Source of the DNA: Collinsella sp. AF23-2
GTDB lineage: Bacteria; Actinomycetota; Coriobacteriia; Coriobacteriales; Coriobacteriaceae
DNA length: 39,893 nt
Assembly: GCF_003459245.1 (NCBI RefSeq)
Contig: NZ_QRVG01000015.1
Coordinates: 1 to 39,893, forward strand
Reading direction: 5' to 3'
Of this stretch, positions 21,701 through 30,665 are shown piece by piece (positions within the stretch are counted from its first letter, which is position 1; every line of letters begins with the position of its first letter). A program made the translations under genes and the position numbers. The notes below the pieces were generated by a model. That model saw nothing but the letters and a program-made list of their open reading frames with translations. It made no database searches and was not told the DNA's origin.

Positions 21701-22948
21701 CTATTTCTCGCTTCTCTGTATATAGGCGTTGATGAAGTCTTCGTAGCCTTTAACTGCTTTTATTTCTGATTGTTGAACGAGGCTTGTATACGTTTTGAGC
21801 GTGATATTGGGGTCCGCGTGGCCAAGAATACCTTGCACGCTTCTAACGTCCGATCCGTTCGCCAGCATAAAAGTGCTTACACAATGCCTGAGCTGATGCG
21901 GGCAGATGCCCTTATATAGTTTTCCGCCAGTCGAATTGTTCGGCTCATAGATTCCAAGATTGCAGCTAACTGCGAAATCGCGAAACCAATGGTTGAAGAT
22001 GTAGTTTTTCATGTGACAGACAGTAGGGATCCCTTGCTCGACAGCAATATCGCTAATGATGGGAGTGCTGCCAGTCTGGGACAGCCCCAGAGAGGCCAGG
22101 AGCTCTTTTTGTATGGCTGACCATGATTGAAGACGTTCGGCCAAGGTTTCTCCAACGGGGATTTTGCGTTGGCTTTCTTGTGACTTGGGTGCCCTCAGTT
22201 CATGATCGTTGGTGTACTGCCTGTCAATTTTCAAGGTTTTATTGGCAGGGTCCCAATCGCGCCATTCGAGGCCCAGCATCTCGCCTTTTCGCATACCCGT
22301 ATACACTAGTACTAGCGTGCCAACAGCTTCGGCGGTGAGCTCAATGTGTTGAAGATGTGTGCATAGGGTAGCTACTTGGTCGATTGTCAGTGATTCTCTT
22401 TTGTTGCGTGGTCTGCGAACATGAACGGTAGCGCAGGGGTTCCGGTCAATTATTCTCTTTGCGACTGCATTCGACAGAATCTGACGCAGCTTCGCATTGA
22501 TTCGTACAAGCTCTGATGGTTTGTATTTTCCCGTACGACGAGCTTCGGCATATGTTTCTTCGATTAGATCGGGAGTTAGCCCCTCAATTGTCTGAAACGC
22601 ACCGAATAGGTCTTCGATATGCCTGCAATCGTACGCTTCTCTTTCATAGCTCGTTGGCGCAAGCTCGGTGTCCCTATTTTCATGAAAGGCCCAGCAGTAG
22701 GACGCAAGCAAAGTGGGCTTTTTAGTTTTAGTGATCGTGCCAGAGGAGTTGATTTCAGCCAGCTTGGCCTGCATTGCAGCCTTAGCTTCTGTTTTAGTCT
22801 TGCAACGAACCGTATAAGTTGGGGATCGTTTGTAACGCCCTGTCTTAGGGTCCTTGACCCCAAGGGAAAAATAATAGCGATAGGTGTTAGGTGATCTCTT
22901 GTCTTTCCAACACGTGCCTCTTCCGCTAATGAGTGGCTGTTCTGACAT
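21701..22948 (-). CDS. int: Tyrosine-family site-specific integrase
   Basis: The 415-residue recombinase has an N-terminal arm-binding region with a WKDKRSPNTYRYYFSLGVKD start, a SAM-like core-binding domain (about 85-180) and a catalytic domain (about 190-400). Catalytic residues seen are Arg in TGMRKGE (near 238), His and Arg in HQLRHC (near 345), His in GHADPN (near 372) and Tyr in LKTYTSL (near 381). It integrates circular DNA at the tRNA-Arg 3' end. GGAGTG lies 7 nt before the ATG. It is transcribed away from the attR site, 190 bp to its right, the usual position for tRNA-targeting integrases. Confidence 0.95.
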   Translation of the reverse strand: MSEQPLISGRGTCWKDKRSPNTYRYYFSLGVKDPKTGRYKRSPTYTVRCKTKTEAKAAMQAKLAEINSSGTITKTKKPTLLASYCWAFHENRDTELAPTSYEREAYDCRHIEDLFGAFQTIEGLTPDLIEETYAEARRTGKYKPSELVRINAKLRQILSNAVAKRIIDRNPCATVHVRRPRNKRESLTIDQVATLCTHLQHIELTAEAVGTLVLVYTGMRKGEMLGLEWRDWDPANKTLKIDRQYTNDHELRAPKSQESQRKIPVGETLAERLQSWSAIQKELLASLGLSQTGSTPIISDIAVEQGIPTVCHMKNYIFNHWFRDFAVSCNLGIYEPNNSTGGKLYKGICPHQLRHCVSTFMLANGSDVRSVQGILGHADPNITLKTYTSLVQQSEIKAVKGYEDFINAYIQRSEK

Positions 22949-23139
22949 CTTTGCACTCCGTTTCTTTGAATAGTTTTCAACAATTCAATGAGTGCAGTTT
23001 AGCTAAAGCTGTTAGTAATATGTTTGTAAAAGCGTAGGCGCAGCTACCGGAGGCAAAAGACACAAACTGCTATATTTATCTGCGGTTATATGATGTTCAA
23101 TGATGCTTGATGAATGGTAGGGGGTAGCATTAAATCATA

Positions 23140-23187
23140 TCTCCTAAAGCGGGTGTCGACGGTTCGAATCCGCCCGGGGGCACCAGA
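23140..23187 (+). repeat. Right attachment site (attR)
   Basis: An exact 48-bp copy of the tRNA-Arg 3' end (9495-9542). It marks the right boundary of the element; the sequence after it is the original tRNA downstream flank. Confidence 0.9.
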
Positions 23188-23359
23188 GATTTGCCGAGCC
23201 CGGTACCACCACGGTGCCGGGCTCTTCTGGTCTAAAGGCCGGATTCGGACCGTCGACACCCGCGTCACCAATTTCCCCGCGGGGGGAGTTTTCGAATCCG
23301 CCCGGGGGCACCAGAGATTTGTCGAGCCCGGAACACCGCCACGGTGCCGGGCTCTTCTG
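23163..23359. repeat. Cluster of tRNA-Arg fragments and duplicated terminator
   Basis: A 67-bp block (23163-23229: T-arm, acceptor and GC-rich terminator hairpin) is repeated nearly exactly at 23291-23359. Between them, 23241-23263 is an inverted copy of the anticodon-to-T-arm segment (22 of 23 bases). No full tRNA folds here. The stretch 22949-23465 has no credible gene. Confidence 0.8.
23194..23229 (+). terminator. Original tRNA-Arg terminator hairpin
   Basis: GAGCCCGG pairs with CCGGGCTC, followed by TTCTG. A second copy is at 23323-23359. It probably ended the tRNA transcript before the element inserted. Confidence 0.6.
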
Positions 23360-23373
23360 TTTCATGCCATGCT

Positions 23374-23413
23374 AAAAACGAAGCGCCCGCTTGCTGGGGG
23401 AGCAAGCGGGCGC
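23374..23413 (-). terminator. Terminator of the cell-wall kinase operon
   Basis: A 13-bp stem (23383-23395 with 23401-23413) is followed on the minus strand by a T-run (plus-strand AAAAA before the stem). It lies 50 bp after the stop of the PASTA kinase gene. Confidence 0.9.
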
Positions 23414-23465
23414 CTGTGAGCGAATATGTTTGCGGCGAGAGCCGTAATGGGCGGTGGGGTGGCGA

Positions 23466-25427
23466 CTAGTTGGCCGTACCGGAATCGTCGCCCGTGCCCG
23501 AGCCCGAACCCGAGCCCGAGCCAGAAAGTGCGACCGTCAGCGTAATCGTGCTGTCGGTGGACTGCTTGCCGGTGGGGGAGACGCCCGTAACGGTGGCGTT
23601 CTCGTTGCCGCTCACAGGGTTACCGTTCTGATCGCAGAACGCGATGTTGTAGAACCCGGCGTTGTTGAGCGCGGTGACGGCGGCGGAGATGCTCTTGCCG
23701 TACAGGTTGCCCGGGACGCTGGCCTTGCCGGACTTCTTGGCGATGACGACGGTGATCGTGGCACCGGGCTTCTGCTTGCCGCTGGGGTTCCAGCTAATTA
23801 CGGTGCCCTCGGTAACCGAGTCGTTTTCCTGGTAGCTCACGTCGACGCCAAAGCCAGCCATGTCGAGGGCGTTGCGCGCCTGGGCCTCGGTCATGTCGGT
23901 CAAATCAGGCACCGAGGTGGTGTCCGGGCCGCCGGAGACCTTGTACGAGATGGTCGTGCCCTTCTCGACCTCCTTGCCGGCAGCAGTGCCCTGCTCAAAG
24001 ACCTGGCCCTCTTCGGCCTCATTGGCCTCCTCCGAAGCACTGCCCTTCAGGCCCACGCTTGCCAGTGCGGCCTCGGCCTGGTCCTTGGTCAGACCGACGA
24101 GCTGCGGAACCTCAACCTTCTCGGAGGGCTTAGGTCCCTTGGAGATTACCAGGTTCACTCTCGTGCCCTTGGCCTTCTTGGTGTGGCCGTTGGGGGTCTG
24201 CTCGGCGACCTTTCCCTCGTCGACATCGTCGTTGTAGCTCTGGTCGACGGCGCCAACCTCTAGGCCGGCTTCCTTGATCTGCTCAATAGCGGTTTCCTGG
24301 TCCTTGCCCAGCACGTCGGGCACCGTGACCTGTTCGCCACTGAACATGCCCGTGGCAAAGGCCACTACAACGCCAATCACGGCGACGGCGGCAATCACGG
24401 CGGCGATGATCTTGTTCTTGTTGGACTTAGGCTTCTCGACCTCATAGGAGCCCGTGGAGCCCGAGACAGCGCTGCGGGCGGTGTTCTGACCGCTCACGCC
24501 CGAGACGGGGCGAACCATAGCGCGCGTTGAGTCGGAAAGCTCGCGGGTCTTGGTGGCACCCAGGTCGCCGGCGGCACCGATGATGCGCGTGGGCTCCGAG
24601 ACGTTGACGGCACGGCCGGACAGGTAGCTGTTGAGCACTTGGCGCAGCTCGTCGGCCGTCTGGAAGCGGTTTGCCGGGTCCTTCTCCATGCACTTGAGGA
24701 TGATGCGCTCCAAGTCGGCATCCACGCCGGAGTTGATCTGGCTCGGCGGGATGGGCAGCTCGTTGACCTGCTTGAGCGCAACCGAGATGGCGTCGTCGCC
24801 GTCAAAGGGTACGCGGCCGGTGGCGCACTCGTACATAACGACACCCAGCGAGTAGATATCCGAGGTGGGGCCGAGGTCCTGGCCGCGGGTCTGCTCGGGG
24901 CTTACATAGTGGGCGGTGCCCAGCACGTTGTTATCCTGCGTGAGATGGCTGTTCTTGGCTCGTGCGATGCCAAAATCCATTACCTTGATGTTGCCGTCGG
25001 GCAGCACCATGATGTTTTGCGGCTTAATGTCGCGGTGGATGATCTCGTGCTTGTGTGCGACCGAAAGCGCGGAGCTGATCTGCGAGCCGATCTGCGCGAC
25101 CTTCTTGGGATCGAGGGCGCCGTGGCTCTTGATGCCGCTTTTAAGGTCGGTACCGCGCAGGTACTCCATGACGATGTAATAGGTGTCGCCGTCCTTGCCC
25201 CAGTCGTAGACGCCCACGATATAGGGGGAGGACAGGCCGGCAGCTGCCTGAGCCTCCTGCTTAAAGCGGGCGGCGAAGGTGGCGTCGCCGGCATACTGCG
25301 GCAGCATGATCTTGACGGCAACCGTGCGGTCGAGGACCTGATCCTGTGCACGGAAGACGGTCGCCATGCCGCCCGTTCCCACTTTATCCTTGAGGAGGTA
25401 TCTTCCCCCGAGGACCCTCTGTTCCAT
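23466..25427 (-). CDS. pknB: PASTA-domain Ser/Thr protein kinase (PknB/StkP type)
   Basis: The 653-residue kinase starts at ATG 25427, with GGAG 5 nt upstream. The kinase domain has the Gly loop VGTGGMATV (16-24), Lys39 in VAVKIM, HRDIKPQN (131-138), DFG (151-153) and SPEQT. A juxtamembrane linker is followed by one membrane helix (about 335-360) and four extracellular PASTA repeats, then a Ser/Gly-rich tail. PASTA domains bind muropeptides or lipid II and activate the kinase, which phosphorylates cell-division and wall-synthesis proteins. It is the last gene of the operon, 132 bp after the SEDS-transpeptidase fusion, with its phosphatase and FHA readers upstream. The HRD arginine is intact, unlike in the first kinase of the operon. 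Confidence 0.95.
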   Translation of the reverse strand: MEQRVLGGRYLLKDKVGTGGMATVFRAQDQVLDRTVAVKIMLPQYAGDATFAARFKQEAQAAAGLSSPYIVGVYDWGKDGDTYYIVMEYLRGTDLKSGIKSHGALDPKKVAQIGSQISSALSVAHKHEIIHRDIKPQNIMVLPDGNIKVMDFGIARAKNSHLTQDNNVLGTAHYVSPEQTRGQDLGPTSDIYSLGVVMYECATGRVPFDGDDAISVALKQVNELPIPPSQINSGVDADLERIILKCMEKDPANRFQTADELRQVLNSYLSGRAVNVSEPTRIIGAAGDLGATKTRELSDSTRAMVRPVSGVSGQNTARSAVSGSTGSYEVEKPKSNKNKIIAAVIAAVAVIGVVVAFATGMFSGEQVTVPDVLGKDQETAIEQIKEAGLEVGAVDQSYNDDVDEGKVAEQTPNGHTKKAKGTRVNLVISKGPKPSEKVEVPQLVGLTKDQAEAALASVGLKGSASEEANEAEEGQVFEQGTAAGKEVEKGTTISYKVSGGPDTTSVPDLTDMTEAQARNALDMAGFGVDVSYQENDSVTEGTVISWNPSGKQKPGATITVVIAKKSGKASVPGNLYGKSISAAVTALNNAGFYNIAFCDQNGNPVSGNENATVTGVSPTGKQSTDSTITLTVALSGSGSGSGSGTGDDSGTAN

Positions 25428-25559
25428 TCCTGCTCCTAACATAACTATTCGCTCAACGATGTGTGTAGTACCAAATGTGTGGCCGCTGGGGCCGTGTGGC
25501 GCGTTGCCGCTAGCTCATCGGCCGCGGCGCGCCCCAAGTATCCGCTTTGATCACGGGCA

Positions 25560-28430
25560 TCACGCTCCCTGTGCGGCGAGCGCCGCGGTCAGGACGATGC
25601 CGGCAATCTTGGCTGCCTCGACGTCGTGTTTGTCGAAATCCTCCAGGGCCACCGAGATGGCAACCGTGGGTGAATCGTAAGGTGCAAAGCCAACAAACAT
25701 AGAGTTGACGTTGGTGCCGCCGGTCTCGGCCGAACCGGTCTTGCCGGCAACCTTGACGCCCGGAATCTGGGCATCGGTGCCGGTACCGGACTGGACGACG
25801 GCGAGCATGGCCTGCTTGACCTGGTCGGCCGTGGCAGAGCTGACAGCCTGGCCCAGCGAGCGGGACTGCGTGGTCTTAACAACGGTTCCGTCCGGGGCGA
25901 GTATCTGGGACACAAAGAACGGGTCCATGACGACGCCGCTGTTGGCAATGGCGGCGGCAATCACGGCGTTTTGCATGACCGTGGTCTGCGGGCCGGGCGT
26001 GTGGTCCATACCGACAGGCTGACCTGCGCCTGCCCAAGCGGTCTCCCACTCGGTCATAAGCGACGGGTCGGCCATGATGGAGGCAGCGGCGGTAAGGTCC
26101 TGGCCCAGCTTTTGCCCATAGCCAAAGGCGTTGGCAAACTGTACCAGCGAGCTGGCGCCGACCTCGTTGGCCACCTGGCCAAAGACGACGTTAGACGACA
26201 CGGCGAAGGCCTGCTGCAGGCTGATGGTGCCGTAGCTTTCGTTGGCGGAGTTGGTGACCGGAGCGTTGCCGATATCCATGGAACCGGGTGCCTGGTAGGT
26301 GCTCGAAAGCGTGGCGGTGCCGGTCTCGAGCGCTGCGGAAAGGGTGACGACCTTAAACGTGGAGCCTGGGGTATACAGCGCATCCATGGCGCGGTCGTAC
26401 ATGGAACCGTCCTCGCCGCCACCTGCCTGTAGCAGGGCGTCGATGTTGGTGTTGTCGTAGGTGGGCGAGCTGGCACATGCGAGCACCGCGCCGGTACGCG
26501 GGTCGATGACCACTACAGCGCCCTTAAAGCCCTTGAGCGCCTGCTCGGCCGCCGTCTGGATACGCGAGTCAATGGTGAGCTTGGCGGTGTTGCCCGGCTG
26601 GGTCTGGCCCGCGAGCGACGCGATGGCGTTGTTCCAGCTGGAGTAATCCTTGGAGCCGGTGAGCGTGTCGTTCATGACGCTCTCGATGGCGGTGGTGCCA
26701 TACTGCTGGCTCACGTAGCCAACCACGTGCGCTGCCAGGTTGCCGTTGGGGTAGGAGCGTACGTAGGTGCCGTCCTCCTGCTGCAGCGACTCGGCCAGCG
26801 TCACGCCGTCGGACGTGATGATGGAACCGCGCTGGATGTACTTGGAGCGGGCGATGGTGTGGTTGTTGGTCGGCATGTCCTGATAGTCCTTGGCCTTAAT
26901 GACCTGGACATAGGTGAGGTTGCCGATAAGGATGGCGAACAGCGCCGTAAAGGCGAGCACCGCACGGGTTAGACGGTTGGCGAGCGCGACGCGGCCGAGC
27001 ACACCGGATTCAGGCGTGTCGAGCAGGCGACGGCGCATGCGCGAGCCGACGGAATGGCTGCCGCTGCCGTAGGAAGACGAGGTGGCAAAGCGCGTGCCCG
27101 TCGGGGCGGCGGCAGATGCGACCTGATCATCGGTGATGGCGGCCATGGTGCCGGTGCCGGTAAGCTCGGCCTCGCGTCCGGTCGCCTCGTCACCGGCGCG
27201 CAGCAGGAGCGCGACGATGATAAAGCTCGCCAGCAGAGAGGAGCCGCCCTGGCTCATAAAGGGCAGGGTGACGCCGGTCAGCGGGATCAGGCGGGTTACG
27301 CCGCCAACGATCAAGAAGGCCTGGAAGCTGATGGCGGCGGTAAGGCCCGTGGCACTAAAGGCTGCGAGGTCGGATTTAGCGCGGGCAGCCGTGGTGAGGC
27401 CACGCACGGCAAAGAGCATAAACAGGATGAGCACGGCGCCGCCGCCCAAAAGGCCCATCTCCTCGCCGATAGCCGAGAAGATAAAGTCGGACTCGACGAC
27501 GGGGATGTTGTTGGCCATGCCGTTGCCGATGCCAACACCGACCAGGCCGCCATCGGCAAGCGAGAAGAGCGACTGGACGATCTGGTAGCCCTGGCCCTGG
27601 GCGTCCTTAAACGGATCGACCCAAACCTGGAAACGCACCTGAACGTGAGACAGGAACTTGTAGGCGCCCACAGCTCCAACGGCTAAGAGCGCAAGGCCGA
27701 TAACGACATACGAAAAGCGCCCCGTGGCAACGTAGAGCATCAGCAAGAAAATGGTGTAGAACAGCACGGCCGAACCCAGGTCGCGTTCGAAGACGACGAC
27801 GAGCAGGCACACACCCCACACGGCAAACAGCGGCAGCAGCAGTCGCAGGCGAGGGATCTTAAAGCCCAGGATCTTGCGGTTGGAGATGGAGAGTAGCTCG
27901 CGGTTCTCGGCCAGGTACCCGGCCAGGAACAGGACGATAAAGACCTTGGCGAACTCGCCGGGCTGGATGGTAAAGCCCGCGATGCGAATCCACAGCTTGG
28001 AGCCCGAGATCGTGGTGCCGATAAAGATGGGCAGCATCAGCAGAATGATGCCGATGATGCCAAAGGTGTACTTGTAGCGCATAACCACGTCGAGGTTTTT
28101 GACCAGTGCAAGCGTTCCCACCATGAGCGCCACCGAGACAAACAGGATGATGAGCTGTGAGATGGCGAGAGCGGGGGCGAGGCGTGTCACGAACGTGATA
28201 CCGATGCCCGAAAGTATAAATACGATGGGTAGGATGGCGGGGTCGGCGCCGGGCGCCAAGATGCGCACGGCGATATGTGCCGCGGCGAAGGCGGCAAAGA
28301 GGCCGATCGGCACGGCGAGCGTCTCAAAGGAGATGGCGGCGCCCGCGGTGAGCACGTACATCGCATACAGCAGGATGACGGGGAACGCCGAGGCGATGAG
28401 CAAGAGCAGCTCGGTGTTGCGGCGACTCAT
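25560..28430 (-). CDS. Fused SEDS glycosyltransferase (RodA/FtsW) and class B PBP transpeptidase
   Basis: This one 956-residue chain joins two cell-wall synthases. Residues about 1-430 are a RodA/FtsW-type membrane protein with ten predicted helices and the family block VVESDFIFSAIGEEMGLLGG. A cytoplasmic linker (about 430-480) leads to a new membrane helix near 490 and then a PBP pedestal and transpeptidase domain. Active-site motifs are STFK near 688, SSN near 747 and KTG near 894. The frame is open throughout. In other actinobacteria rodA and pbpA are adjacent separate genes. The ATG at 28430 has GGGAGTG upstream. The protein should polymerise lipid II and cross-link it in the membrane, under control of the kinases beside it. 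Confidence 0.93.
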   Translation of the reverse strand: MSRRNTELLLLIASAFPVILLYAMYVLTAGAAISFETLAVPIGLFAAFAAAHIAVRILAPGADPAILPIVFILSGIGITFVTRLAPALAISQLIILFVSVALMVGTLALVKNLDVVMRYKYTFGIIGIILLMLPIFIGTTISGSKLWIRIAGFTIQPGEFAKVFIVLFLAGYLAENRELLSISNRKILGFKIPRLRLLLPLFAVWGVCLLVVVFERDLGSAVLFYTIFLLMLYVATGRFSYVVIGLALLAVGAVGAYKFLSHVQVRFQVWVDPFKDAQGQGYQIVQSLFSLADGGLVGVGIGNGMANNIPVVESDFIFSAIGEEMGLLGGGAVLILFMLFAVRGLTTAARAKSDLAAFSATGLTAAISFQAFLIVGGVTRLIPLTGVTLPFMSQGGSSLLASFIIVALLLRAGDEATGREAELTGTGTMAAITDDQVASAAAPTGTRFATSSSYGSGSHSVGSRMRRRLLDTPESGVLGRVALANRLTRAVLAFTALFAILIGNLTYVQVIKAKDYQDMPTNNHTIARSKYIQRGSIITSDGVTLAESLQQEDGTYVRSYPNGNLAAHVVGYVSQQYGTTAIESVMNDTLTGSKDYSSWNNAIASLAGQTQPGNTAKLTIDSRIQTAAEQALKGFKGAVVVIDPRTGAVLACASSPTYDNTNIDALLQAGGGEDGSMYDRAMDALYTPGSTFKVVTLSAALETGTATLSSTYQAPGSMDIGNAPVTNSANESYGTISLQQAFAVSSNVVFGQVANEVGASSLVQFANAFGYGQKLGQDLTAAASIMADPSLMTEWETAWAGAGQPVGMDHTPGPQTTVMQNAVIAAAIANSGVVMDPFFVSQILAPDGTVVKTTQSRSLGQAVSSATADQVKQAMLAVVQSGTGTDAQIPGVKVAGKTGSAETGGTNVNSMFVGFAPYDSPTVAISVALEDFDKHDVEAAKIAGIVLTAALAAQGA

Positions 28431-28446
28431 AAGCGGCACTCCCTTT

Positions 28447-30246
28447 CTAGTTCTTTTCGGAGGCTTCGGCCTCGGCGGACTGTTCGGCGGTTTTCTCGGA
28501 ATCTGATTCGGAGGTCGATCCCTGATTGGTGTTGTCGCGAATCGTTTGCGCGTCAATCACCTGGCGGGTCTGCTCCTCGTCGATCTGGTGGCGGTACTTG
28601 GATATCGTGTCCTGCGCATCGTCGACACTTGTTTGCGGAATGCCCGCCTTGAGGCGGTTTTGCGTGTCTTCGGGCAGGTCGGACAGCTTAATACTGGTTT
28701 CGCTTTCGAGCCAGTGGAGCTTGAGTCCGAGTGGCTTGCCGGGCAGGCCGCGCCAGACGGCGACATTGCCCTGGTAGGTACCCAGGTAGTACGAGCCGGT
28801 GACACCCGTGTAGGCCCAGATGCCAGCTGCCAGCACAAAGACGAGGGCCAGAATGGCGGCGATAGTAATGTTGCGGCGACGCACGCGCTGCGCCTCGCGC
28901 ATAACGCCATCGTCAACCAGGTCAACGACTACTACGGTCACGTTGTCGTGGCCGCCGGCGGCAAGCGCAGCGTCCACTAGGTTGTCGACGCAGATTTGCG
29001 CGGTTGAGGACTGCGTGGCGATGTTCTCGATATCGCTATCGGGAATCATGCTCGAAAGGCCGTCAGAGCACAGGATCAGGCGGTCGCCTTCCTCGATATG
29101 CAGAGTGAAGTGGTCGGCATACATGGCGGGGTCCGAGCCCAGCGCACGGGTGATGACCGAACGGTTGGGGTGGACGCGAGCCTCGTCTGCCGTAATCTCG
29201 CCGGCGTCCACGAGTTCTTCCACATAGGAGTGGTCGCGGGTCACGCGGATGAGCGTGCCCTCGTGGAGCAGGTAGGCGCGCGAGTCGCCCACGTGGGCGA
29301 TGGCGAGCGTATCGTTTTCGATATAGGCGCAAGTGGCTGTGCAGCCCATGCCGGGCTTGCCCAGGCCATTCAAGGCGGCCTCGATTACGGCGGCGTTAGC
29401 GGCCTCGACGGCTGCCGCCAGGCGTGCGGCGTCGGCGGACTGCGGGGCCGTCTTGGCAATAGTCTCAACGGCGATGGAAGAGGCCACCTCGCCGGCAGCG
29501 TGACCACCCATGCCGTCGCATACGCAAAAGAGCGGCGACTGCACCAGGTAGGAATCCTCATTGTGCGGGCGCACGCAGCCAACGTCGGAGCGGGCGCCCC
29601 ACATGAGTTGCGTGGTGGTGCCGGCATCATAGGTCGAGTCGGTCTCGATGCGCTCCTCGGTCAGGGGCTCAAAGCTCATGGTCGACCCGGGGTCTTTGAG
29701 CTTGGCCTCAACGGCGGCAACGTCGATTTCGGCTGTGTCACCGGGAGAGACGGTGTCGGTCTCGGCGTTTGATTCGGAATCGCCGGTGTCCGGGGAGTCG
29801 GGCTCCTCGGAAACGCGGGCGGTCGGCTCGTCATCTTGCGGGCTGACGTCTATAGGCTCGGGCGCCGGCGTAGACGCGGGCGCAACCTCGGATGCCGGGG
29901 CTATGGGAAACGCCGGCGCGGCGGGCTCGGGTGCCGCAAACACCGCAGCGCTCTCGTTGATTGCCGCGGCGACGGGCTCTGCAAAGTGAGCCGGCGCCGG
30001 GGTTGCTTCGGGCGCTGTGGGCTGTTCCGCAGCATGTGCGCCGATGGGCGCCGCTACGGCATCCTCTTCGTCCTCGTTATCGGCGAGATCCGAAATATCA
30101 TGCGTTACTTGCGAAAGAGGCAGGGAGAACACGGTGTCCTCGGGCTCCACGGGTGCGGAGCCCGCCGGAGCGGCGTGGGCCGGCGCAGCTGTGGCGGCGG
30201 CCGGTGCCTCGGTCATAGTTGCGGACTTGTTCTCCTCGTCGATCAT
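28447..30246 (-). CDS. pstP: PP2C-type Ser/Thr phosphatase with long N-terminal extension
   Basis: This 599-residue protein has an unusual N-terminal region of about 210 residues, rich in Ala, Pro, Glu and Thr and probably disordered. The PPM phosphatase domain (about 215-455) has RPHNEDSY, DGMGGHAAGE, GDSRAYL, CSDGLS and HDNVTVVVV, which supply the metal-binding aspartates. A membrane helix near 470 and an extracellular C-terminal domain of about 100 residues follow. It reverses phosphorylation by the operon's kinases. The ATG overlaps the fhaB stop (ATGA). Typical PstP lacks the long N-terminal part, which may be a phosphorylated FHA-docking segment. Confidence 0.93.
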   Translation of the reverse strand: MIDEENKSATMTEAPAAATAAPAHAAPAGSAPVEPEDTVFSLPLSQVTHDISDLADNEDEEDAVAAPIGAHAAEQPTAPEATPAPAHFAEPVAAAINESAAVFAAPEPAAPAFPIAPASEVAPASTPAPEPIDVSPQDDEPTARVSEEPDSPDTGDSESNAETDTVSPGDTAEIDVAAVEAKLKDPGSTMSFEPLTEERIETDSTYDAGTTTQLMWGARSDVGCVRPHNEDSYLVQSPLFCVCDGMGGHAAGEVASSIAVETIAKTAPQSADAARLAAAVEAANAAVIEAALNGLGKPGMGCTATCAYIENDTLAIAHVGDSRAYLLHEGTLIRVTRDHSYVEELVDAGEITADEARVHPNRSVITRALGSDPAMYADHFTLHIEEGDRLILCSDGLSSMIPDSDIENIATQSSTAQICVDNLVDAALAAGGHDNVTVVVVDLVDDGVMREAQRVRRRNITIAAILALVFVLAAGIWAYTGVTGSYYLGTYQGNVAVWRGLPGKPLGLKLHWLESETSIKLSDLPEDTQNRLKAGIPQTSVDDAQDTISKYRHQIDEEQTRQVIDAQTIRDNTNQGSTSESDSEKTAEQSAEAEASEKN

Positions 30247-30659
30247 CGACGGTTCACCTTCATGACCACGTCGCCAATCTGGACTTCGTCGCCCTCACGC
30301 AGCGTCGCGGGCTCCACGAGCTGGCGGCCGTTGACGAGCGTGCCGTTAAGCGAGTTGAGGTCCTCGATGATGAGCGCCGGGCCCTGCAGCGAAAAGCGCG
30401 CATGCGAGGCCGAGACGAACGGTTCGTTGATGCAGATGTCCGAAGACGGAGAGCGACCGACGATGACGGGGCCGAGCATGTCTACGTGGATGCCGCGGAT
30501 ACCGCGCGGGCCCTTGTCCACATCGATCGTCCAGATAGCCGAGTCGCGGCGCTGCCCGCGCACGAGTCCCACGCCGGTCTTCATGACGGCGAACAGGAAG
30601 ATATAGAGCAGGGCGACCAGGACGATGCGGCCTGCAAAAAGGACGATATCGATGTTCAT
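30243..30659 (-). CDS. fhaB: Membrane-anchored FHA-domain protein (FhaB type)
   Basis: The 138-residue protein has one N-terminal membrane helix (about 5-28) and a cytoplasmic FHA domain (about 60-135). Phosphothreonine-binding residues are in GRSPSSD, SASHARF and LNSLNGTLVNG. In mycobacteria the FhaB-type protein (FipA) docks phosphorylated wall and division proteins. It is 6 bp after the fhaA stop and overlaps the phosphatase start by 4 bp. Confidence 0.92.
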   Translation of the reverse strand: MNIDIVLFAGRIVLVALLYIFLFAVMKTGVGLVRGQRRDSAIWTIDVDKGPRGIRGIHVDMLGPVIVGRSPSSDICINEPFVSASHARFSLQGPALIIEDLNSLNGTLVNGRQLVEPATLREGDEVQIGDVVMKVNRR

Positions 30660-30665
30660 AAGAGA

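Larger units (their letters stand above)
9495..23187. mobile_element. Integrative mobilizable element in tRNA-Arg(CCT), 13.7 kb
   Basis: The element is bounded by a 48-bp direct repeat of the tRNA 3' end. A tyrosine integrase and an excisionase-like gene sit at its right end. It encodes MobC and a relaxase but no coupling protein or type IV secretion genes, so it should be mobilized in trans. Cargo is a sortase-anchored CAP/coiled-coil surface protein, a small secreted protein, a holin-like peptide and three metallophosphoesterases. Its integrase end and non-coding ends are visibly more AT-rich than the chromosomal flanks, which fits acquisition by transfer. Confidence 0.9.

Noticed and set aside
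23086..23419. Short ORFs around the tRNA fragments
   Set aside because: Their peptides are translations of tRNA and terminator sequence.
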